DNA of 64,000 nucleotides from Arthrobacter sp. Marseille-P9274. Lineage in GTDB: Bacteria; Actinomycetota; Actinomycetes; Actinomycetales; Micrococcaceae. Made by a program: the position numbers and the translations under genes. The notes under the pieces are model-generated. The model saw only the letters and a program-made list of their open reading frames with translations, made no database searches and had not been told where the DNA came from. The stretch is from the NCBI RefSeq assembly GCF_946892675.1, contig NZ_CAMPOV010000002.1, positions 744,001 through 808,000 of the forward strand, written 5' to 3'. Positions within the stretch are counted from its first letter, which is position 1. Every line of letters starts with the position of its first letter. This document shows positions 34,171-42,829 of this stretch, piece after piece.

Positions 34171-35612
34171 AAGAACTCTTTGTCGTTTCCACGCTGTACC
34201 AGTGCATCTCGCTGGCATCCGCCATCGACGCCGGCCGGATCCCGGACCGGGGCGCCGAGCGCATCCTGGTCCTGACCAACAGCGCCCTGATCCCCGAGAT
34301 CACCGTGCCGTTCCACGAGGCTCCCGGCTTCGCGGAGGCGGCGGCCCGCTTCGACCGCACCGTGGACCTGAGCGAGCTGCTCTGGCCGCGCCGGCCCGGG
34401 CAGTTCAACCCGCGGGCCGAGGAGCTGGACCTCTGGGAGCGCCTGCTCCGGGCCGAATGGAACCTCGGCGACGCCGCCGTGAGCCTGTTCGTCGAGTCCA
34501 TCCAGGTCAACCCGGCGGTCGCGCTGTGCCGCATCTTCGCCGACGCCGGCATCAGCGTGCACTCGGACGGCCTGATGAGCTACGGCCCCACCCGCAACCC
34601 GCTGCCGCGCGAACTGGCGCAGCGGCTCGAGACGCTGGTGTACGTGGACCTGGTGCCCGGTCTGGTGCCCCGGCTGCTGCGCGAACACAACCCGGCCCTG
34701 GTGCCCGTGGACCGCGCCGACCTGCGCCGCGGCATGGAAGCGCTGGCGCGGACCCTGCCCGAGGACGATGCGGTGGCCGCCGCCATCAGCGGGACCCCCG
34801 CGGCGGAGCTGGAAAAGCACAGCGCCGACCACGGCGCCTCCGGCAGCGCGCTGATCCTCGGCCAGTACCTCTCCGAGCTCGGCATCCTCTCCGCCGAGGA
34901 AGAGGTCGAGCTGCATCGGAACATGCTGCAGAAGGCCCTGGACCGGGGCATCCGCCACTGCGTCTTCAAGCCGCACCCCAGCGCCGGCCCCGGTGCCGTC
35001 ACCTCCATCCAGGCCGCCGCCGCCGAACTCGGCCTGGAGCTCGAAGTGCTGACCTCGAGCAGCCCGGCGGAGGTCGTCATGCAGCGGCTGAAGCCGGACC
35101 TGGTGGTCAGCTGCTTCTCCACCGCCCTGATGACGGCGAAGCACCTCTTCGGCATTGACGCCGCTGCCGTTGGCACCGAAATCCTGCTCGAGCGGCTCAC
35201 GCCGTACCAGAACAGCAATCGCATCCCGGTCACCATCATCGACGCCTTGCTGGAACGCGGCTACGCCGCCCCCGCCGAGGCGGCGGCGGAAGAGGCGGCG
35301 GAAGCGGCCGGATTCGAAGCCACCCGGACGCTGGACGCTTCGCCCGAGCGGTCGGCCCCGCTGCAGCAGCTGGTCGAGGCCGTGTCCTACTGCATGCAGC
35401 CGCAGACGCTTGAGCTGGCACGGCCCGCCGCCGAGGCCTTCCTGGCCGACGCCCAGCACACCGGGGACCTGCGCTACTTCAAGCGCCGCCGGCTGACCAA
35501 GCTGGAGCTGCCCGGCTCCCTGCCGGCCGCCAAGGTGCTCCATCCGCTGGGCCGCGCCCGCCGCGCCGGCGCCCGCCAGGTCAAGCGCGTCCTGACAGCG
35601 CTGGCGAAATGA
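34167..35612 (+). CDS. Polysialyltransferase family protein
   Basis: A 481-residue GT-B protein that resembles the alpha-2,8-polysialyltransferase family (PF07388): ELFVVSTLYQCISLASAIDA at the N-terminus, HSDGLMSYGPTRNP, the CMP-binding motif VFKPHPSAGPGAV and SCFSTALMTAKHLFG. It may transfer or polymerise the nonulosonic acid. The last 90 residues are extra and basic. ATG at 34167 overlaps the GT2 stop by four bases. Confidence 0.82.
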   Translation: MKELFVVSTLYQCISLASAIDAGRIPDRGAERILVLTNSALIPEITVPFHEAPGFAEAAARFDRTVDLSELLWPRRPGQFNPRAEELDLWERLLRAEWNLGDAAVSLFVESIQVNPAVALCRIFADAGISVHSDGLMSYGPTRNPLPRELAQRLETLVYVDLVPGLVPRLLREHNPALVPVDRADLRRGMEALARTLPEDDAVAAAISGTPAAELEKHSADHGASGSALILGQYLSELGILSAEEEVELHRNMLQKALDRGIRHCVFKPHPSAGPGAVTSIQAAAAELGLELEVLTSSSPAEVVMQRLKPDLVVSCFSTALMTAKHLFGIDAAAVGTEILLERLTPYQNSNRIPVTIIDALLERGYAAPAEAAAEEAAEAAGFEATRTLDASPERSAPLQQLVEAVSYCMQPQTLELARPAAEAFLADAQHTGDLRYFKRRRLTKLELPGSLPAAKVLHPLGRARRAGARQVKRVLTALAK

Positions 35613-36640
35613 TGCAGGAAATCCTGCCCTCGATGCTGGTGGCCCGGCCGCGCTTCGGCCGTGCCACGGTCTGGGCCGAGTCCCCGCTGCAGCTGCTCAG
35701 CGCCGTGGAAGCCCACGGCGCCGGGCTGCTGGGCAACGAAACCGTCATCCACTCGCGCAGCGACGCTGTCGGCATGGACGCCACCCTGGCCGAGCTGCTG
35801 AGCCAGGTCCCGGAGGGCATCAGCTTCGCCGACCCCGGGTCCTCAGTGCCGCCGCTGCGCGTTCCGGGCCTGGACCGCTGGGTCATCGGGGACGCCTACT
35901 CCGGCATGGCGCAGGCGGAACTGCTGCGCGGAGTGGCGGACAAAGAGATTGTGATTGTCGACGACGGACTGGCCACGCTCAAGCTGCTGGCCACGCTGGC
36001 GAAGGACTCGCCGGCCCCGCTGGTGCGCCCGCGGGCAGCCGCCTCCTCCGTCCGCAAGGCGCTCGGCCTCGCGGTCTGGTTCCTGCTGCGCCGGCTCACC
36101 CGCCAGAGCCGCCTGCTGGTGGTCACGGCGCTGCCGGTGCCGCTGGACCTCGAGCAGCGTTTCCGCGCCGTCGGCGGCCAGCTGGAGCGCCACCGCTTCG
36201 AATGGCTGGGAACGCAGCCGGTGACGGAAGAGATCAACGAGCCCACCGTCGTCGTTGGTTCCGCGATGGCCGCGGACGGCCTCATCCGCGAGGAGCCCTA
36301 CCTGGCGTGGGTCGAATCACTGACGGAGGACGGACCCGTGGGCTATTTCCCGCACCGGCGGGAGACGCCGGCCTCCCTCGCCAAACTGGACCGGCACCCG
36401 CTGATCCGCGTCAACCGGCACACCATTCCCGTGGAGATGCGCCTGCGCGGACTCCGCGCCGGACAGGTCGTCCGGGCGCTGCCGTCCACCGTGCTGGCCT
36501 CGCTCCGCCTGATCCTTGGACCCAACGGGGTTCCGCTGAAGGGCCACGCCGTGCCGGACAACTGGTGGCTGCCGCAGGCCTCGGACTCGCTGCGCCGGCA
36601 CCTGAGCAGTTCCCTCGACGACGGCGGATCACCCGCATGA
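35609..36640 (+). CDS. Sialyltransferase-like protein of unknown specificity
   Basis: A 343-residue protein that starts with TVWAESPLQLLSAVEAHG, a common opening in bacterial sialyl- and polysialyltransferases, then IVIVDDGLATLKLLATLA. The C-terminal half has PVGYFPHRRETPASLAKLDR, which looks like the nucleotide-binding H-R/E motif, and IRVNRHTIPVEMRLRGL. I cannot match it to a named family with certainty, but its position between two glycosyltransferase genes and its overlap (ATGATG) make a role in polymer assembly likely. Confidence 0.7.
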   Translation: MMQEILPSMLVARPRFGRATVWAESPLQLLSAVEAHGAGLLGNETVIHSRSDAVGMDATLAELLSQVPEGISFADPGSSVPPLRVPGLDRWVIGDAYSGMAQAELLRGVADKEIVIVDDGLATLKLLATLAKDSPAPLVRPRAAASSVRKALGLAVWFLLRRLTRQSRLLVVTALPVPLDLEQRFRAVGGQLERHRFEWLGTQPVTEEINEPTVVVGSAMAADGLIREEPYLAWVESLTEDGPVGYFPHRRETPASLAKLDRHPLIRVNRHTIPVEMRLRGLRAGQVVRALPSTVLASLRLILGPNGVPLKGHAVPDNWWLPQASDSLRRHLSSSLDDGGSPA

Positions 36641-37905
36641 GCACCGAAAATTTGAACCCCTTGAAGGCGGCACGGAAGATGCGCATTGTCGCCATCGCTG
36701 ACAGCGACTCCTACCTGAAGTTCGCCTGCGCCACGCTGGACGCCCTCGGCCCGGAATGGGAGCGCGAGGTCCTGCTGGTCCGCTCCCCCATCCAGCCGAC
36801 CTTGGAACAGATGGCCGCGGCCACCGCCGGGACCTTCCTGCACGGCCGCGCCACCGCGGTGATCCCCGCTTCCGGCCTGCGGACCGCCCTGGCGGGCGCC
36901 GACGTCGTACTCGCCGCCGCCACCGGCCCCGTGGTCGAGGAGGTCTATCTGCACGCCGCCGCGCTGACCCCGCGCCCGGCGCTGGTGTCCGGGCTGCCCG
37001 GCGTCGCCTTCCCCGCCACCAAGAAGGCGCTGCGCTACCGGGCGCTCGGAGACGCCTTCATCACGCATAGCCACGCGGAGTGCCGGGCCTTCAGCGAACG
37101 CGCCGAGGGCCTCGAGCTTCCGCAGCGAATCCTGGTCTCCCGGCTGCCGTTCCTCTCCTCCCCCGAGGCGCCGGTACCCGATCCCACCCCGCTGAAGCGC
37201 GTGGTGTTCGCCCCGCAGGCCAAGGTGCCCGTGGAGAAGGACGAGCGGGTCGCCATCCTGCAGGCGCTGGCCGCACTGGCCCGCCGCACCGGCTTCACGG
37301 TGCGGGTGAAGCTGCGGGCCTGGGCCGGCGAGCCGCAGACCCACCTGGAGCAGTATCCGTTCGACACCCTCTGGAACGACCTGGTGAAGGCCCGCGCGGT
37401 GGCCGGCCATGAACTGGAGTTCTGCACCGGCTCGATGGCCGAGCAGCTGGTCCCCGGCACGGCCATGGTCACCGTCAGCTCCACCGCCGCCCTCGAAGCA
37501 CTCGACGCCGGCCTGCAGGTGCTGATCCTGTCCGACTTCGGGGTCAGCGACGAGATGCTCAATAAGGTCTTCGACGGCTCCGGGCTGCTCGGCACCCTCG
37601 ATGACCTGAAGGCCGGCCGCTTCTTCCACCCGGAGCACAGCTGGCTGCGGGACAACTACTTCCACCGGCAGGACGTGCCGCTGGGCCACGTGCTCGCCAT
37701 CTACGCCGAGTGGGCCCGGACCGGCAAGCTCGCGCTGGACCCGGACCGGCTGGCGGCCACGCGAAAGCGGCGGCTGCGGCTGCGCCTGCGCACCCTCCTG
37801 CCGACGCCCGCACTGAAGGCCATCCGCTGGGTCCGCCAGCAGCAGCGGAACCACGACGCCCGCCGGATGGAGGCGGAGCAGGCCGCTCACAGCCTGCCCG
37901 CCTGA
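36637..37905 (+). CDS. DUF6716 putative glycosyltransferase
   Basis: A 422-residue GT-B-like protein, start ATG at 36637 overlapping the previous stop (ATGA). MRIVAIADSDSYLKFACATL opens a Rossmann domain; VVFAPQAKVPVEKDERVAIL and the TVSSTAALEALDAGLQVLIL motif near residue 280 resemble CDP-glycerol/poly-ribitol-phosphate or sialyl-type transferases. Last gene of the operon. Role likely in chain extension or linker addition; this is inferred. Confidence 0.78.
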   Translation: MSTENLNPLKAARKMRIVAIADSDSYLKFACATLDALGPEWEREVLLVRSPIQPTLEQMAAATAGTFLHGRATAVIPASGLRTALAGADVVLAAATGPVVEEVYLHAAALTPRPALVSGLPGVAFPATKKALRYRALGDAFITHSHAECRAFSERAEGLELPQRILVSRLPFLSSPEAPVPDPTPLKRVVFAPQAKVPVEKDERVAILQALAALARRTGFTVRVKLRAWAGEPQTHLEQYPFDTLWNDLVKARAVAGHELEFCTGSMAEQLVPGTAMVTVSSTAALEALDAGLQVLILSDFGVSDEMLNKVFDGSGLLGTLDDLKAGRFFHPEHSWLRDNYFHRQDVPLGHVLAIYAEWARTGKLALDPDRLAATRKRRLRLRLRTLLPTPALKAIRWVRQQQRNHDARRMEAEQAAHSLPA

Positions 37906-37927
37906 CCATCCCGCGGGCGCCCGAACC

Positions 37928-40162
37928 TTAGCGGAGCGTCCCTTGCTCGGCGCCGGCCGGGAACCGCTCCCAGACCCGGTGCTTGGACAGCAGTTCCGCC
38001 ATCCGCTCCAGCACCTGCGGACCGCTGCCCAGTACGACGCCGGCGGCGTCCTCCGGTACGGAGGCTGCGGCCAGTGCCTGGCCGGCGCTGTCCCACCCGC
38101 CGATCGGCTTGCAGTGCCGGTACGCCTCGGCCAGCAGCAGGGTGACCCGCGGGTCGACCCCGGGGTAGCCCGAGGGATCTCCGGCCTTGGCGTCCAGCCC
38201 CGGCGAAGCGTCCGGTGCCGGCTTGGCGGATCCGGCGACCACCACGGCGTCGAACTCCACCGAGCGCGCCGTCAAGTAAGTCCGCTGGACCGGCAGTCCG
38301 CCGGGGAGCTTGCCGCCGTGCGGGGCGATGATCAGCGGAACCATGCCGCCGGCGTGGATGGCCTCGCGCGCCGTCGCCAGCGCATCCTGGTCGCTGTATT
38401 CGTCCGCGATGATGCCCACGGTCCTGCCGGCCAGCGGCCAGCTTCCGCGCAGCTGCGACAGCGCGGCGCTGGGCTCCGGGTCGCCGAGCTCCACGGTCGG
38501 CGCGGGCGCCTCGAGCCCCAACCCGGCGGCGACCTTCGCGCAAAGGTCGGCGTCGATGTTCGCCAGGGCCTGCAGCTGCCGCTTGCGGATGTTCTCCTCG
38601 TAGCACTTGCCCAGTTCGAACGTGTAGGCCTGCGCCACGTGTTCCTGCTCGACCGGCGCCAGCGAAAGGTAGAAGAGCCGCGCCTGGCTGAAGTGGTCGT
38701 CGAAGCTCGCCGGCTTCTCGCGCTTCTTGGCCGAGGCCGGCAGTTCCTGCGGGACCTCGATGTAGGCACTCATGTCCTCGCCCGCGAGGAAGGGACAGCC
38801 GCCGTCGATCGAGTTGGGCCGGTACGGCGCCGCCCCCGCGTGCACCGCCATCTGGTGGAAACCGTCGCGGAACATGTCGTTGACCGGGGCATGCGGCCGG
38901 TTGATCGGGATCTGCGCGAAGTTCGGCCCGCCCAGCCGTGTGAGCTGCGTGTCCAGGTAGGAGAACAGCCGGGCCTGCAGCAGGGCATCGTTGGTCACGT
39001 CGATGCCGGGCACCAGGTGGCCGGGGTGGAACGCCACCTGCTCGGTCTCCGCGAAGAAGTTCGTGGGGTTCGCATTGAGGGTCATGGTGCCGACGACCTG
39101 CACCGGCGCCAGTTCCTCGGGCACGATCTTGGTCGGATCCAGCAGGTCGATCCCCTCGAATGTCTCGTCCGGGGTGTCCGGGAACGTCTGGATGCCCAGC
39201 TCCCACTCGGGGAAGGCGCCGGCCTCGATCGCATCCGCCAGGTCCCGCCGGTGGAAGTCCGGGTCGGTGCCGTTGATCATCAGCGCCTCCTCCCAGACCA
39301 GCGAGTGCACGCCCTGCTTCGGCTTCCAGTGGAACTTCACCAACGTGGTCTCGCCGGCGGCGTTCTGCAGCCGGAAGGTGTGCACGCCGAAGCCCTCCAT
39401 GGTCCGGTACGAGCGCGGGATGCCGCGGTCCGCCATGAACCACATGGTGTGCGCCTGCGCCTCGGTGTGCAACGAGACGAAATCCCAGAACGTGTCGTGC
39501 GCGCTCTGTGCCTGCGGGATCTCCCGGTCCGGATGCGGTTTCGCCGCGTGGATGACGTCCGGGAACTTGATGCCGTCCTGGATGAAGAACACCGGGATGT
39601 TGTTGCCGACCAGGTCGAAGGTGCCCTCGTCCGTGTAGAACTTGGTGGCGAAGCCACGGGTGTCGCGGACCGTGTCGGCGGAGCCGCGGGAACCCACCAC
39701 CGTGGAGAAGCGGACAAAGACGGGGGTCTCGACGCCGGACGCCAGGAAGCCTGCCTTCGTCACCCCGGCGGCCGCGCCGTTGGCCACGAACGTGCCGTGC
39801 GCGCCGGCGCCGCGGGCGTGGACCACGCGCTCCGGGATCCGCTCGTGGTCGAAGTGCATGATCTTCTCGCGCAGGTGGTGGTCCTGCAGCAGGCTCGGCC
39901 CGCGGGCCCCGGCCTTCAGGGAATGGTCCGTCTCGTACAGCCGGGCCCCCTGCGCCGTGGTCAGCCAGGAACCGCTCTGGCTGTGCAGCGATTTTTGCGC
40001 GCCGGTCGGAACACCGGTGGGCGTGACCGTCTCCGGCGCATCCTGGTCCGGCTTGGGCGGCAGCGGCTCGTGTGGCTCGGTCGGCTCGGCGAGCGCGGGC
40101 GGTTCCACCCCCGGCACTCCCGGAATGGGGATTTCGTTGGCCGGCGTGCTGTTCGTTGACAT
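37928..40162 (-). CDS. katE: Large-subunit catalase (KatE/HPII type) with C-terminal DJ-1-like domain
   Basis: A 744-residue monofunctional haem catalase. The core has catalytic His in HFDHERIPERVVHARG, distal Asn/Phe region GNNIPVFFIQDGIKFPDV, and the haem-ligand Tyr in RLFSYLDTQLTRLGGPNF. Residues 590-744 form the DJ-1/PfpI-like domain found in HPII (GIIADEYSDQDALATAREAI). It degrades hydrogen peroxide. It converges with the nonulosonic-acid operon, 22 bp apart, and diverges from the topoisomerase gene. Confidence 0.96.
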   Translation of the reverse strand: MSTNSTPANEIPIPGVPGVEPPALAEPTEPHEPLPPKPDQDAPETVTPTGVPTGAQKSLHSQSGSWLTTAQGARLYETDHSLKAGARGPSLLQDHHLREKIMHFDHERIPERVVHARGAGAHGTFVANGAAAGVTKAGFLASGVETPVFVRFSTVVGSRGSADTVRDTRGFATKFYTDEGTFDLVGNNIPVFFIQDGIKFPDVIHAAKPHPDREIPQAQSAHDTFWDFVSLHTEAQAHTMWFMADRGIPRSYRTMEGFGVHTFRLQNAAGETTLVKFHWKPKQGVHSLVWEEALMINGTDPDFHRRDLADAIEAGAFPEWELGIQTFPDTPDETFEGIDLLDPTKIVPEELAPVQVVGTMTLNANPTNFFAETEQVAFHPGHLVPGIDVTNDALLQARLFSYLDTQLTRLGGPNFAQIPINRPHAPVNDMFRDGFHQMAVHAGAAPYRPNSIDGGCPFLAGEDMSAYIEVPQELPASAKKREKPASFDDHFSQARLFYLSLAPVEQEHVAQAYTFELGKCYEENIRKRQLQALANIDADLCAKVAAGLGLEAPAPTVELGDPEPSAALSQLRGSWPLAGRTVGIIADEYSDQDALATAREAIHAGGMVPLIIAPHGGKLPGGLPVQRTYLTARSVEFDAVVVAGSAKPAPDASPGLDAKAGDPSGYPGVDPRVTLLLAEAYRHCKPIGGWDSAGQALAAASVPEDAAGVVLGSGPQVLERMAELLSKHRVWERFPAGAEQGTLR

Positions 40163-40348
40163 AGCTGTCTCCCTTTCGCAGGACCTGGTTTGGCCGGCGC
40201 CGTCGCGCCCTGCTCAGCACCCTACTAGAGTTAGTAAGCAAGCTGAACAACTTGGGCGGGATCCGCGGAACCGCGGTTTCCGGGCCGCCGCGGACCACCC
40301 GCGACGGCCAGGTCGGGCGCAGCAACCGGCGGCGAGGTGAGGAGAACA

Positions 40349-41359
40349 ATGGCGACACAACAGGAGCGGCCGGCACCGAAAGCAAGGAAGCCGCGCCTGC
40401 GCCGCAGCAACTGCAACATGCCCGGCTTTAGCCGGCGCCGCCGCGGCAAGGGCTTCAGCTACGCCGCCGCGGACGGCAGCCGGATCGAGGACCGGGAGAC
40501 GCTGGAGCGGATCAACCAGCTCGCCATTCCGCCGGCTTGGCGCGACGTCTGGATCAGCCCGGTCCCCAACGGGCACATCCAGGCCACCGGCGTCGACGCT
40601 GCCGGCCGGCGCCAGTACATCTACCACCCGCGCTGGCGGGAACTGAAGGACCGCGAGAAGTTCGACCGCGCCTTGGACTTCGCCGACACCCTGCCGCGGG
40701 CCCGCCCTGCCGTGACCCGGCTGCTGCGCGGGAGCGAGCCGACCGAGGAACGCGCCTACGCCGCCGCCTTCCGGCTGATCGACGAGGGCTCCCTGCGGAT
40801 CGGCAACGAAGAGTACGCCCAGACCAACGGCTCCTTCGGCGTCACCACCATCCGGATCCGCCACATCCGGCTGCGCGAGGACATCGTGGAACTGGACTTC
40901 CCCGCCAAGAGCGGCCAGCAATGGAGCGGGCAGATCAAGGACGAGGACCTGGCCCACGCCCTCGAACCGCTGCTCAAGCGCGGCCCCGAGGAGCCGGCGC
41001 TTGCCTACCGCACGGACGGCGGCGAGTGGTCGCCGATCAGCGCGGCAGGCCTCAATGACTTCATCCGCGAGCAGTGCGGAGGGGACTTCACGGCCAAGGA
41101 CTTCCGGACCTGGCAGGGCACGGTGGAGGCCGCCCTGGCCCTGGCCCGGCACAATCCGGAGCGCACCAGCCCGACGGCGCGCAAGAAGGCCGTCGCCGCG
41201 GCCATGCGGGACGTGTCGGAACAGCTCGGCAACACCCCCTCGATCGCGCGCAAGTCCTATGTGGATCCGCGGGTGCTGGACCGGTTCATGAACGGGGAAG
41301 TGCTCGACGCCGGCAGCTACCGGGCGGCGGAACGTTCCCTCCGGGACCTGGTCACCTAG
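40349..41359 (+). CDS. DNA topoisomerase IB
   Basis: A 336-residue poxvirus-type topoisomerase that relaxes supercoils through a 3'-phosphotyrosine. N-terminal domain GFSYAAADGSRIEDRETLER, IPPAWRDVWISPVPNGHIQA; catalytic domain GVTTIRIRHIRLRED, LDFPAKSGQ, DFRTWQGT with the conserved Arg, and SIARKSYVDP with nucleophile Y304. The residue nine before Y304 is N295 where vaccinia has His265; I recall several bacterial enzymes carrying Asn here. AGGAG precedes the ATG at 40349. Confidence 0.95.
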   Translation: MATQQERPAPKARKPRLRRSNCNMPGFSRRRRGKGFSYAAADGSRIEDRETLERINQLAIPPAWRDVWISPVPNGHIQATGVDAAGRRQYIYHPRWRELKDREKFDRALDFADTLPRARPAVTRLLRGSEPTEERAYAAAFRLIDEGSLRIGNEEYAQTNGSFGVTTIRIRHIRLREDIVELDFPAKSGQQWSGQIKDEDLAHALEPLLKRGPEEPALAYRTDGGEWSPISAAGLNDFIREQCGGDFTAKDFRTWQGTVEAALALARHNPERTSPTARKKAVAAAMRDVSEQLGNTPSIARKSYVDPRVLDRFMNGEVLDAGSYRAAERSLRDLVT

Positions 41360-41459
41360 CGCTCCTCCGGCATCCGCCGCTGGTTCAACCCGGTACCTGC
41401 CTTCCGGAACAGCCGCCGGACAGTACCGTTAGCCGCAGACCCACAGGGAGGCTTAGCGC

Positions 41460-41882
41460 ATGGACCTGCAGCCAAGCCGCACCCGCGCACCCCGGGTGCT
41501 CACCGGCGTCGTTCTTGCCCTGCTCCTGGGCGGGTGCAGCAGCCTGAACCCGGGCACGGCCGAAGCCGCGGACACCGCCTCGCGGTTCCACGCGGACCTG
41601 GCGTCCGGCGATGCCCGAGCCGCCTGCGCGCTGCTGGCCCCCGGCACGGTCGAGAAACTCGAAGACGGGGCCGCGGGAAGCTGCGCCCGGAAGCTCGCGG
41701 ACCTGGGACTGCCCGGGGCCGGCAACGTCCGCAGCAGCCAGGCCTTCGGCAGCAACGCCCAGGTTCGCTTCGAGGCGGACACGGCATTCCTCACGCTCTC
41801 GGGGCAGCACTGGAAGATCACCGCCATCGGCTGCACGCCGCGCGGCGAGAAACCCTACGACTGCGAAGTGGAGGGAAACTGA
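41460..41882 (+). CDS. Lipoprotein, unknown function
   Basis: A 140-residue secreted lipoprotein. The signal ends in lipobox LLLGGC (Cys at about residue 27). The mature part has DTASRFHADLASGDARAACALL, which resembles the conserved helical start of NTF2-like/DUF4878 lipoproteins, and a small sheet with two further cysteines. GGGAGG precedes the ATG. First gene of a three-gene set that ends with a DUF6766 membrane protein. Confidence 0.82.
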   Translation: MDLQPSRTRAPRVLTGVVLALLLGGCSSLNPGTAEAADTASRFHADLASGDARAACALLAPGTVEKLEDGAAGSCARKLADLGLPGAGNVRSSQAFGSNAQVRFEADTAFLTLSGQHWKITAIGCTPRGEKPYDCEVEGN

Positions 41883-41883
41883 C

Positions 41884-41967
41884 ATGCGGTGGGCATTCTG
41901 GATCTGCCTGGGCGTCATCGTCCTCGGCCTGGCCTACATGCTGGCGATCGGGGTGCTGGCCAGATGA
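41884..41967 (+). CDS. 27-residue single-helix membrane peptide
   Basis: MRWAFWICLGVIVLGLAYM followed by LAIGVLAR, then TGA. It is nearly all one hydrophobic helix. GGAGGG eight bases upstream is a good ribosome binding site. It starts one base after the lipoprotein stop, and its stop overlaps the next ATG (ATGA). Good signals on both sides argue that it is real, though no family is known. Confidence 0.6.
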   Translation: MRWAFWICLGVIVLGLAYMLAIGVLAR

Positions 41968-42641
41968 AGCACAATCCGCTGCTGACCAACGGGCTGAGCA
42001 TCGCCTTCAGCCTGCTGTTCGCGTTCTCGCTGATCGGGCAGGCCTTCTCCGGGCTGGCCTACTTCAACGACCAGCAGCAGGCCTCCCAGCTGGAGCCGGT
42101 CGGGTTCTGGCAGTACGTCACGTCCTCGAGCTTCGCGGTGGACGTCGCCGAGAACTGGCAGTCCGAGTTCCTGCAGTTCCTGCTCTACATCTGGCTCACG
42201 GTGTGGCTGGTGCAGAAGGGGTCCCCGGAGTCCAAGGAGATCGAAAAGCGCGGCACGGAGTCGGACAAGGAGGAGCTGGTCGGCCAGTTCGCCACACCGG
42301 ACTCCCCGAAGTGGGCCAAGGCCGGCGGGATGAAGACCCACATCTACTCGAACTCGCTGATCCTGGTTATGGGCGGCATCTTCCTCGGTTCCTGGTTCGC
42401 GCAGTCGGTCGCCGGCTTCAGCGCGTTCGCCGAAGAGCAGCTGGCCAACCTCCAGGACCCGGGAACCTGGGGCGAGTACCTGGTCTCCCCCGAGTTCTGG
42501 AACCGCACGCTGCAGAACTGGCAGTCCGAGTTCCTCGCCGTCTGGTCCATGGTGATCCTGTCGGTCTACCTGCGCCAGCGCGGCTCGCCCGAGTCCAAGC
42601 CGGTGGGCGAACCGCACGATTCCACGGGCGCGACCAACTAG
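41964..42641 (+). CDS. DUF6766 family membrane protein
   Basis: A 225-residue protein with four helices: ATG at 41964 overlapping the small peptide's stop, then LLTNGLSIAFSLLFAFSLIG, FLQFLLYIWLTVWLVQKGSP, a second pair of helices, and NWQSEFLAVWSMVILSVYLR. The paired NWQSEFL motifs in both halves suggest an internal duplication. Family function is unknown. Confidence 0.85.
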   Translation: MKHNPLLTNGLSIAFSLLFAFSLIGQAFSGLAYFNDQQQASQLEPVGFWQYVTSSSFAVDVAENWQSEFLQFLLYIWLTVWLVQKGSPESKEIEKRGTESDKEELVGQFATPDSPKWAKAGGMKTHIYSNSLILVMGGIFLGSWFAQSVAGFSAFAEEQLANLQDPGTWGEYLVSPEFWNRTLQNWQSEFLAVWSMVILSVYLRQRGSPESKPVGEPHDSTGATN

Positions 42642-42751
42642 GCCGGCTCGTACCCACCCCTCGCGGCACCCGGGCGGGGTGCGGACGCAAGCCGCCGGCC
42701 GCCGTCGCAGGTGCAACAATTCCCGGCGGGAATCACGGCCGTATGGTGAAC

Positions 42752-42796
42752 GTTGCGCAACAAAGTAAACTAGAGAGGTTGCCTGCCCTCGGCAGG
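42752..42796. promoter_or_regulatory. ino1 upstream palindrome and leader hairpin
   Basis: GTTGCGCAAC (42752-42761) is a perfect palindrome with a central CG, the style of LacI-family operators. TAAACT (42766-42771) is a possible -10. Just after it, CCTGCC-CTC-GGCAGG (42782-42796) would form a 6-bp hairpin near the mRNA 5' end. LacI-type control of ino1 is known in corynebacteria (IpsA); that it applies here is inferred. Confidence 0.45.
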
Positions 42797-42829
42797 GCGG
42801 CATTCCAGGATTGTTGTTGAAGGAGAACC

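Noticed and set aside
33837-35543. Long frame antisense to the polysialyltransferase gene (568 codons)
   Set aside because: Low-complexity composition and no ribosome binding site; the plus-strand operon with overlapping starts is clearly coding.
37943-40159. Long open frame antisense to the catalase gene (738 codons)
   Set aside because: It mirrors the catalase codons in high-GC DNA, its translation is Arg/His/Val-rich without a known fold, and the catalase on the other strand is unmistakable.
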